A stretch of DNA of 64,000 bases. Origin: Hymenobacter citatus. Its GTDB lineage: Bacteria; Bacteroidota; Bacteroidia; Cytophagales; Hymenobacteraceae. Numbering within the stretch: position 1 is the stretch's first letter; the number at the start of each line of letters is the position of its first letter. The notes below the pieces were generated by a model. That model saw only the letters and a program-made list of their open reading frames with translations. It was not told where the DNA came from and searched no databases. The translations under genes were made by a program, and so were the position numbers. The stretch covers positions 151,570 to 215,569 of the forward strand of contig NZ_JACSCY010000007.1 of the NCBI RefSeq assembly GCF_014333615.1, given 5' to 3'. This document shows positions 7,996 to 15,311 of this stretch, in pieces.

Positions 7996-10900
7996 TCATT
8001 TAGCCGGGGCTATTCCCCACTGTTCGTTGAGCTGCGGACCCATCACGAGAACCAACGAGCCCCCCTTCAACAACTCCGCTGCCGGAAACTGAAAGGACTG
8101 CAACGGCTTGCCGTTGAGCGTGGCAGCCTGCACGTAGAGGTTGCGGCGGGAAGCGTTTTTGGCCTCAATGGTAAACTTACGGCCCCGCCCAAACCGCTGC
8201 CCCAAGTCAATTTCAACCTTAGTATACAGCGGACTGCCAATCTCGTACACCGGGGCGGCGCTGGTGCCGCCGTCGGTCTGAAACAGGCCTAAGGCCGCCA
8301 TTACCAACCACGCGCTCATCTGGCCCTGGTCCTCGTCGCCGAGGTAGGCGTTGCCCACGCCGTAGCCGTAGTAGCGTTCCAGAATAGAGCGGCTCCATTT
8401 CTGGGTAGACCACGGCTTGCCGGCCCAGTTGAACAGAAAGGCAAAGTGCATCGACTGCTGGTTGCCCTGCACCACGGGGTAGTTCCAGTACTGGTCGTTT
8501 AGGCCATTGTAGCGCCACGGCTCACTTTCGCGGAAGCCCCACTCCAACCGGTCGATGAAGGTTTGCCTACCCACCCGGTTGATCAGCGCGGGTACATCCT
8601 GGGGCACAAAAAACGTGAGCTGCCATGCGTTGCCCTCCACGTATTCCTCGTTGGCGCCGCTGCGGAACGGGTCAAAACTCTTTGTCCAGGTGCCGTTGCT
8701 GAGTTTGGTGTGGCTGTAGCCGGCGCTATCTATCGTGTTTTGCCACCAATAGCCACGGTCATTAAATTTTTGATAGAGAGCAGGTTGGTTGAGCGACTTG
8801 GCCAGTTGCCCTACCGTCCAATCGTCGAAGGAATACTCCAGCGAGTTGGAAAAGCGGCCTTTGTCGGAGGGCACGTAGTGGTAGCGCTCGTAGGCCACCA
8901 GGTCGCGGTTGCCGGCAAATCCCGTGAAAACTTTTTGGGCCGGGGTAGTCTGCATTTTCACCGCCGCTGCCAGCACTTTGTTCGCGTCAAAATCCCGAAT
9001 ACCCATATGGTAGGCGGCCACCATCTGCGGAATTTCGTGCTCGGCCACCATCACCGGAATGTAGTTCATGCCGGCCGGGCCCTTCGCCAGCCAGCCGTAG
9101 GCGTCGTAGAGTGCTAGTTGCGACCGTACCCAGCGGCTGCTCCATTCGGGCGTAATGAGATTCCAGACCTGGTTCAGGTTCCAGAAGGTATTCCAGAACG
9201 CGTCGCAGCCCAGGGCCACATCGTCGGCGGGGTGGGGTAGGCGATGCACTTGGCCGTCGGTGCCGCGCCAGTCGCCGTTGGTGTCGCTCCAGGTGTTGCG
9301 GCTGCAAATAGACCGGTACAGGGCGTTGTAGAACCGCGCCTTTTCCAACCGGTTGGTGGTGGTGATCTGCACACGATTGAGCAGTTCATTCCACGTATCG
9401 AGTTGGTGCTGGCGCACGGCTTCAAAGCGCCAGCCGAAGGGCGTTGTTACTTCGGTTTGCAGGTTTTGGGCGGCATTGGCAATGCTTACCAGCGAAATGC
9501 CGGACCGCACCTGCACCACAGGATGCTGCTGGGCGTCGAACTCAGCAAACAAGCCGGCGTCTTTCAAGTCTTTGCCAGTGAGGGTAGTACCGTACTGCAC
9601 CTGGTTGTTGCGCCAGCCACCCAGCCGTTTGATGGGCTGGTCGAACTCGACCACGAAATGCAGCGTGTAGTTCTGGTCCGCGTCGTGGCTCCACACGCCA
9701 CCCGAAAACTGGTGGATGCTCCCTTCGAGGCGGTAGGGGCTCACCTGCTTCACCTGTACGTCCTTCAACTGATAATCGTACTCCGACGGAATGTGAAAAT
9801 CGAGCAGCACGCGGGCGCTGTCGCGGTCCTGCGGAAACGTGAACCGCTCGAACCCGCAGCGAGTAGTGGCCGTCACCTCGGCCTTGATGCCGTAATCAGC
9901 CAGCTGCACGGCGTAGTAGCCAATGGGGGCCTGTTCCGTTTTCTTGTCGATACGCGAGCGGTACCCCGATTCTGGCCTCAACTCGTCGCCGATGCTGGTC
10001 TGGAGCTTGCCGTTGGTGGCGAATACGCCCAGGCCGGCCATCGTCCACTCGTGGATGTGGCTGAAGGTGCCCACGCTTTCATAAGTAGGCTGGTAGCCCG
10101 CTTGCCAACCGCCGTTCTGGTTGTCGGGGCTCATTTTTACCATGCTGAACGGCATCCACGGTCCCGGTGCAATCATCCACCGAGAGTGGGCCGTGCCCAT
10201 GCGCGTATCCACGTAGTCGGCTAGGGTTTGCTGTTTCTGAGGTGCCCGTTGCACCACGCCTTCCTGCACCACTTTTCCATTTTCCAGGATGGCGTAGCGA
10301 CTTTGGGTAAGAGCGGTTACGGCCGGCATCAGCGCCTCAAACTCGTATGCGCCTTTTTCTACCGGCTCGCTGAAAATAGTCTGCTTATCCAGCTGCACGC
10401 TCAGGGTAGGCGTGCCCGTCACGTGCTGCACGCTCACCAGCAACGGCTGCCGGCGCTGCCCATCGGCGGGTAGCTCGTACGGAGCGGGCGTTACGGAGCG
10501 CACAAAAAGCTGCTGGGGCCGTTGCACCGTCACGCCCGCTGGGCCAAGCAGGCTTACCTGGTCAAAAAGAATCCAGGAGCCTTCCGTGATGGTGATAGTT
10601 ACGTGGTTGCCACCTGCTTGCAAAACGCCTTTATCCAGCGGAATTTCGATGACTTTGGGGGTAGCCTTTGCCAGGTTACCGCTAATAGAAGCTGTGTCAA
10701 CGGGGCTTTCGGTCATCTTAGGCCGGCGCTGTTGGCGCACGTCGTAGCCCGCGGCGGTCAGTTGTATTCGTTCTTCCTGCCCGTTGATGCTAACGTGCAG
10801 CAGCGGCAAAAACGTTTTAGCATAGTCGGCCAGGCGAATGACGAGTCTGTAGCTGCCAGCAGCGGGCAGTTTCTTCAAAGTAAATAGAAGATTCACCTGG

Positions 10901-11187
10901 TTGGTGCGCCAGCCGGCGGTGCTCCAAGTGCCGCCCCACGTGTCTACTGGCCCAGGCAATACGTAGGGAAAGTCCTGCTTCTCCTTCGACGCCCCAATGA
11001 AAAAACACTTGTCTTCGTAGCCAAAATCCTGGCCCACAAACTTGCGAAAGCCCGCCGGAGCCAGCGCAAACTCCGCTCCCGATCGATCAGCTTTGCCTAT
11101 TTGCCAGAGCACGCGCTCCGGCTGTTGCGCGTAGGAGGAGGCCGCTACGCTCAACAGCAGCAATAGCCCAAAAAGTGTTTTCATCAT
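7996..11187 (-). CDS. GH92 family alpha-mannosidase with N-terminal beta-sandwich module
   Basis: Secreted exo-alpha-mannosidase of 1063 residues; signal peptide MMKTLFGLLLLLSVAASSYA. Residues 25-215 (VLWQIGKADRSGAEF, then a jelly-roll-like stretch ending SWILFDQVSLLGP) resemble the galactose-binding-like module seen in polysaccharide lyase 4 and some GH92 proteins. The catalytic domain starts near residue 325 with DTRMGTAHSRW, has the general-acid motif YVEGNAWQL (E851) and the carboxylate loop GDEDQGQMSAW (D951, D953). It is a paralogue of the GH92 enzyme at 949-3324, sharing GTAHSRW and DEDQGQ, but carries the extra module and may bind a different substrate region. Confidence 0.92.
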   Translation of the reverse strand: MMKTLFGLLLLLSVAASSYAQQPERVLWQIGKADRSGAEFALAPAGFRKFVGQDFGYEDKCFFIGASKEKQDFPYVLPGPVDTWGGTWSTAGWRTNQVNLLFTLKKLPAAGSYRLVIRLADYAKTFLPLLHVSINGQEERIQLTAAGYDVRQQRRPKMTESPVDTASISGNLAKATPKVIEIPLDKGVLQAGGNHVTITITEGSWILFDQVSLLGPAGVTVQRPQQLFVRSVTPAPYELPADGQRRQPLLVSVQHVTGTPTLSVQLDKQTIFSEPVEKGAYEFEALMPAVTALTQSRYAILENGKVVQEGVVQRAPQKQQTLADYVDTRMGTAHSRWMIAPGPWMPFSMVKMSPDNQNGGWQAGYQPTYESVGTFSHIHEWTMAGLGVFATNGKLQTSIGDELRPESGYRSRIDKKTEQAPIGYYAVQLADYGIKAEVTATTRCGFERFTFPQDRDSARVLLDFHIPSEYDYQLKDVQVKQVSPYRLEGSIHQFSGGVWSHDADQNYTLHFVVEFDQPIKRLGGWRNNQVQYGTTLTGKDLKDAGLFAEFDAQQHPVVQVRSGISLVSIANAAQNLQTEVTTPFGWRFEAVRQHQLDTWNELLNRVQITTTNRLEKARFYNALYRSICSRNTWSDTNGDWRGTDGQVHRLPHPADDVALGCDAFWNTFWNLNQVWNLITPEWSSRWVRSQLALYDAYGWLAKGPAGMNYIPVMVAEHEIPQMVAAYHMGIRDFDANKVLAAAVKMQTTPAQKVFTGFAGNRDLVAYERYHYVPSDKGRFSNSLEYSFDDWTVGQLAKSLNQPALYQKFNDRGYWWQNTIDSAGYSHTKLSNGTWTKSFDPFRSGANEEYVEGNAWQLTFFVPQDVPALINRVGRQTFIDRLEWGFRESEPWRYNGLNDQYWNYPVVQGNQQSMHFAFLFNWAGKPWSTQKWSRSILERYYGYGVGNAYLGDEDQGQMSAWLVMAALGLFQTDGGTSAAPVYEIGSPLYTKVEIDLGQRFGRGRKFTIEAKNASRRNLYVQAATLNGKPLQSFQFPAAELLKGGSLVLVMGPQLNEQWGIAPAK

Positions 11188-11281
11188 GCCTGTCGTGCCA
11201 AAAGAACGGGCAGAAGATAGGCAGAATTAGGAGGAAACAAACTGCGTAAGGCTGATACTCATGCGGTTCCCGGCAGTAGGG

Positions 11282-11317
11282 CAGAAGCACCCCGCCGTGA
11301 AAGGGCGCGTGCTTCTG
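11282..11317 (-). terminator. Hairpin after PAP2 gene
   Basis: CAGAAGCAC (11282-11290) pairs with GTGCTTCTG (11309-11317), with further CCC/GGG pairing inside. It begins 9 nt beyond the stop of the PAP2 gene and could end the hemF-PAP2 transcript before the GH92 gene. There is no T-tract. Confidence 0.45.
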
Positions 11318-11325
11318 ACTGCTCT

Positions 11326-11913
11326 TTATCGCATGCGGGTGGTTGCCTGCGGCCACCAGCGAGCAGCGCCCCATTTGTAGAGCTCGGCACAGCCCCAAGC
11401 CGTGAGGCTGCCCAGCGTGGCGCCGGCCAGCACGTCGGTGGGGTAGTGGGCGCCCAAATAGATACGGCTATAGGACACCACGACGGCCCACGCCAGCGTG
11501 AGCCACTTAGCCAGGCGGTAGCGCGTGGGCAGTACCAGCCACAGGAAGACGACTAAGGCAAAGGCATTGGCCGCGTGCGACGAGAGAAACCCGAACTGCC
11601 CGCCGCACCCGTTCACTAGGTTCAGCGTAGTCGATACCTGTGGGTCGTGGCAGGGGCGCAGGCGGGCGAAGTAGGGCTTAAAGAAGCGGCTGGAAATCAC
11701 GTCGGCCAGCGCCACGCTCAGGCCCAGCAGGGGCAGCAGCAGCAGGGCCCGGCGCTGGTAGAGGTAGCCAAGCACCACCACCAGCACAAAATACGCCGGA
11801 AACCACACGAAGCGCTCCGAAAAGAACACCATCCATTTATCCAGGGCGGGCGAGTGATGCAGGTTGATGGCAATGATCAGCCACCGGTCTAAGGCGCGCA
11901 GTTGCTCAAGCAA
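11326..11913 (-). CDS. PAP2 family membrane phosphatase
   Basis: 195-residue integral membrane phosphatase of the type 2 phosphatidic acid phosphatase superfamily. The three catalytic motifs are present in order: KPYFARLRP (motif 1), GFLSSHAANAF (motif 2, SSH instead of the common PSGH) and SRIYLGAHYPTDVLAG (motif 3, with the nucleophilic His). Four to five hydrophobic helices surround them. The start is TTG at 11913, overlapping the hemF stop by 8 bp, so translation is probably coupled. Candidate substrates are undecaprenyl diphosphate or other lipid phosphates; sequence alone does not decide. Confidence 0.88.
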   Translation of the reverse strand: MLEQLRALDRWLIIAINLHHSPALDKWMVFFSERFVWFPAYFVLVVVLGYLYQRRALLLLPLLGLSVALADVISSRFFKPYFARLRPCHDPQVSTTLNLVNGCGGQFGFLSSHAANAFALVVFLWLVLPTRYRLAKWLTLAWAVVVSYSRIYLGAHYPTDVLAGATLGSLTAWGCAELYKWGAARWWPQATTRMR

Positions 11914-12862
11914 GGGAATCGGCGTTTGGGGTAGAAGATACCCAGTCGACGCCCTTGCGCAGCCAGGCCAGGGTAGCGGCCTCCGGCGAGCCGGGCGCGG
12001 GCACGCGGTTGTAGTGCCACTCGGCGCGGGGCGGCATGCTCATCAGGATGCTTTCGGTGCGGCCGCCGGTTTCCAGCCCGAAGCGCGTGCCCCGGTCGAA
12101 AGCCAGGTTGAACTCGGCGTAGCGGGCGCGGCGCACCAGCTGCCACTGCTTTTCCGCTTCGCCGAAGGGTAGGGCCTGATTCTGGCGCATCAGCTCGGTG
12201 TAGGTAGGGCCGAACAGGTTGCCTATGTCCTGCACGAAGGTAAATAATTCCTCGGCCGAGCCGTCTTTGCCCACCGTGAGGCGGTCGAAGAAGATGCCAC
12301 CCACGCCTCGGGTTTCCTGGCGGTGGGGTAGGAAAAAGTAGTCATCGGCCCACTGCTTGAAGCGGGGGTAGGAGGCTACTTCGTGGCGCTGGCACACAGC
12401 CTGAATTTGCTCGTGAAACCAGCGGGCCTGGGCTTCATCTACATAAATGGGTGTTAGGTCGAGCCCGCCACCAAACCACGCCTGCCCGTCGCCGGCCTCG
12501 AAGTAGCGCACGTTCATGTGGGCAATGGGCACGCGCGGGCTGCGCGGGTGCAGCACCACCGACACACCCGTGGCGAAAAACGCTGGGTTGGGCATGTGCA
12601 GCAGCTGGGCCGCCTGGGCACTCATCTCGCCGGCCACCGCCGAAAACGCCACGCCAGCCTTTTCCAGCACCGTGCCCTCGATGAGCACGCGGGTGCGGCC
12701 GCCGCCGCTCTGATGGTGCTGCCAAGCATCGGTCAGGAACTCACTGGTGCCGTCGGCCTGCTCTAGCTGTTGGCAAAGACGGTCCTGAAAGTCACGCATC
12801 CAGCTTTCCACAGTGGCGCGAAAAGTGGTAGGAAGAGGGGAGGGAGTTGCAGACAAAAGCAC
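11906..12862 (-). CDS. hemF: Oxygen-dependent coproporphyrinogen III oxidase
   Basis: Converts coproporphyrinogen III to protoporphyrinogen IX using O2, a late step of haem synthesis in the cytoplasm. The 318-residue length is normal. Signatures are PIAHMNVRYFE, AWFGGGLDLTP, KQWADDYFFLPHR, ETRGVGGIFFD and YAEFNLAFDRGTRFGLETGG, which together cover the active-site region. Start is GTG at 12862. It overlaps the PAP2 gene by 8 bp in an operon. Its presence indicates an aerobic lifestyle; no HemN is seen in the window. Confidence 0.96.
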   Translation of the reverse strand: MLLSATPSPLPTTFRATVESWMRDFQDRLCQQLEQADGTSEFLTDAWQHHQSGGGRTRVLIEGTVLEKAGVAFSAVAGEMSAQAAQLLHMPNPAFFATGVSVVLHPRSPRVPIAHMNVRYFEAGDGQAWFGGGLDLTPIYVDEAQARWFHEQIQAVCQRHEVASYPRFKQWADDYFFLPHRQETRGVGGIFFDRLTVGKDGSAEELFTFVQDIGNLFGPTYTELMRQNQALPFGEAEKQWQLVRRARYAEFNLAFDRGTRFGLETGGRTESILMSMPPRAEWHYNRVPAPGSPEAATLAWLRKGVDWVSSTPNADSLA

Positions 12863-12992
12863 GGTAGATGTAGCCTAACAAAAGCCGCCGCGCTAGGGCG
12901 CCGGGGCCGAAGGTGCAAAAATACGTACAAAACCTGCCCCGCAGGCATTCTTCGCCCAAAGCCGTACTTTCGCTTTTTCCTACCCCACCCGC

Positions 12993-15098
12993 ATGACCAC
13001 CCCACCCATCCCGTTTTCCGACCCTGCTTCCCCGTTCACCGTTCCCCGCCCGGATACCCAGATGCGCGCCTACCGCCTGATGCACACGGCCGCCGAGCTG
13101 GCGCGTCTTTACGAAGAAAATAAGGCCGTGACGGCCCGCTACGTGCACGCTACCGCCCGCGGCCACGAGGCCGTGCAGCTGGCCGCCGCCTTCCACCTGC
13201 GCCCCACCGACTACGCCGCTCCCTACTACCGCGACGACGCCCTGCTGCTGGGCCTGGGCCTGGCGCCCTACGAGCTGATGCTGCAACTACTGGCCAAGCG
13301 CGACGACCCGTTTTCGGGCGGGCGGACCTACTACGGGCACCCCTCGCTACGCCGGGAGGGTTTCCCCATGATTCCGCACCAAAGCTCGGCCACCGGCATG
13401 CAGGCCATTCCGGCCACCGGCATGGCCCACGGCATCAAATACCTAGAAAGCCAGGGCCTGCTGAAAACCGCCGACCAGCGCCCCGTGGTGCTGTGCTCCA
13501 TCGGCGACGGGGCCATGACCGAGGGCGAGGTGAGCGAGGCCCTGCAAATGGCCGTGCTGCATGAGCTGCCCATTATTTTTCTGGTGCAGGACAATGACTG
13601 GGGCATTTCGGCCACTGGCGCGGAGATGCGCGCCATGAACGCCTACGAGTTTGCGGCCGGCTTCAAGGGGCTGCATCGACTCAAGATTGATGGGGCCGAT
13701 TTTGCCGTGTCCTACGCCGGGCTGGCCGCTGCCTTTGCCCACGCCCGCGACACCCGCGGGCCGGTGCTGGTGCACGCTACCTGCCCACTGCTGGCCCACC
13801 ACACCAGCGGCGTGCGGCGCGAAAAGTACCGCGGCGACAACCTCGCCCAGCACGAACCCCACGACCCCCTGCCGCGCCTACACCGCCAATTGCTGGACAT
13901 GGGCCTGGCCACCGAAACCGAGCTGGACGACCTCGCCGCCCAGGCCCGCACTACGGTATCAACCGACTACCAGCGCGCCCTGCAAGCCGCCGACCCCGAC
14001 CCGGCTACCTTCGCCGACCATGAATTTGCCCCACCCGCCGTGACCGAGGAAGCCGGCGAGCGAAGCCCAGTCGGTGCCGAGAAAGTAACGATGGTAGACG
14101 CCGCCCTGCACGCCGTGGACGATATTCTGCGCGAGTTTCCGGAGGCGCTATTCTATGGACAGGACGTGGGCGGCGCTCTGGGCGGCGTGTTCCGGGAGGC
14201 GGCGTTGCTGGCGCAGAAGCACGGCGCGGCGCGGGTGTTCAATACGCCCATTCAGGAGGCGTATATTGTGGGTAGCACGGCCGGTATGTCGGCGGTAGGG
14301 GCGAAGGCCATTGTTGAAATTCAGTTTGCCGATTATATCTGGCCGGGCCTGAACCAGCTGGTAGAGGAGCTGTCGAAATCGTGCTACCTCTCCAACGGCC
14401 AGTTTCCGGTGCAGAGCCTGATTCGGGTGCCGGTAGGCGCCTACGGTGGGGGCGGCCCCTACCACTCGGGCTCGGTGGAAAGCACCCTGCTGAACATCCG
14501 GGGCATCAAAGTGGTCTACCCCAGCAACGCCGCCGATATGAAGGGCCTGCTGCGCGCCGCTTTCCTCGACCCCAACCCGGTGGTGTTGCTGGAGCACAAA
14601 GGCCTGTACTGGAGTAAAGTACCCGGCACCGAAGACGCCCGCACGCCCGAGCCCGCCACCGGCTACGTGCTGCCCCTGGGTCAGGCCGCCATTGCCCAAC
14701 CCGCCGACCCCGAGCAGACGCGCCGGGGCGCTACCTGCGTGGTCATCACCTACGGTATGGGCGTGTACTGGGCCAAAACCGCCAGCCAGCAGTTTCCCGG
14801 CCGCGTCGAAATCCTGGATCTGCGCACGCTCAATCCCCTCGACTACGCGGCAGTAGAACGAGCCGTACGTCAGCACAGCAAAGTGCTGGTGCTCACCGAA
14901 GAACCCCTGCTCAACTCCTTCGCCGAAAGCCTCGCGGGCCGCATCCAGCGCACCTGCTTCCAGCACCTCGACGCGCCCGTCTTCACCCTAGGCGCCGCCA
15001 ATCTACCTGCCGTTCCGCTAAACGTAGCATTGGAAAACCAAATGCTCCCCAACGCTGAGAAGGTAGCCAAAACGCTGGGTGAGCTACTGGGGTGGTAA
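12993..15098 (+). CDS. 2-oxoacid (branched-chain) dehydrogenase E1, fused alpha-beta subunits
   Basis: Thiamine-diphosphate-dependent E1 that decarboxylates branched-chain 2-oxoacids, making precursors of iso/anteiso fatty acids. One 701-residue chain carries both subunits. The alpha part spans about residues 20-350, with the ThDP motif GDGAMTEGE at 171 and its closing N at about 201. The beta part spans about 365-701, with EALFYGQDVGG, VFNTPIQEAYIVG, VPVGAYGGGGPYHS and LDLRTLNPLD. Fused E1 chains are common in Bacteroidota. No E2 or E3 gene is adjacent. Pyruvate as substrate is less likely but not excluded. Confidence 0.92.
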   Translation: MTTPPIPFSDPASPFTVPRPDTQMRAYRLMHTAAELARLYEENKAVTARYVHATARGHEAVQLAAAFHLRPTDYAAPYYRDDALLLGLGLAPYELMLQLLAKRDDPFSGGRTYYGHPSLRREGFPMIPHQSSATGMQAIPATGMAHGIKYLESQGLLKTADQRPVVLCSIGDGAMTEGEVSEALQMAVLHELPIIFLVQDNDWGISATGAEMRAMNAYEFAAGFKGLHRLKIDGADFAVSYAGLAAAFAHARDTRGPVLVHATCPLLAHHTSGVRREKYRGDNLAQHEPHDPLPRLHRQLLDMGLATETELDDLAAQARTTVSTDYQRALQAADPDPATFADHEFAPPAVTEEAGERSPVGAEKVTMVDAALHAVDDILREFPEALFYGQDVGGALGGVFREAALLAQKHGAARVFNTPIQEAYIVGSTAGMSAVGAKAIVEIQFADYIWPGLNQLVEELSKSCYLSNGQFPVQSLIRVPVGAYGGGGPYHSGSVESTLLNIRGIKVVYPSNAADMKGLLRAAFLDPNPVVLLEHKGLYWSKVPGTEDARTPEPATGYVLPLGQAAIAQPADPEQTRRGATCVVITYGMGVYWAKTASQQFPGRVEILDLRTLNPLDYAAVERAVRQHSKVLVLTEEPLLNSFAESLAGRIQRTCFQHLDAPVFTLGAANLPAVPLNVALENQMLPNAEKVAKTLGELLGW

Positions 15099-15310
15099 GT
15101 GGTGAAATTGTGAGTGGTGAGTGGTGAGTTTGTGAGTAGAAAATACGCCTGTCATCCTGAGCAGAGCGAAGGACCTTCTGCCAGTTGAACGAGTCGTTGT
15201 TACGCCTGTCGTTCTACCTTGAGAAGGTCCTTCGCTGCGCTCAGGATGACAGGCGTATTTTCTACTTATAAACTCACCACTCACCACTCACCACTCACAA
15301 TTTCACCACT
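15098..15310. repeat. Long intergenic palindrome, subfamily B (copy 2), with TCACCACT flanks
   Basis: Nearly the whole spacer between the convergent E1 and TamL genes is one imperfect palindrome with arms of about 80 nt (15098-15179 and 15222-15310). The inner part is GTCATCCTGAGC..GAAGGACCTTCT and its complement, and the outer part is degenerate GTGAGTGGTGAG against CTCACCACTCAC. The 42-nt loop carries GTTGAACGAGTCGTTGTTACG, which is found again at 49.0 kb and reversed at 44.8 kb. Confidence 0.9.
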
Positions 15311-15311
15311 C

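Noticed and set aside
9244..10224. Plus-strand frame of 326 codons
   Set aside because: It is antisense to the second GH92 gene, with no recognisable motif or start context.
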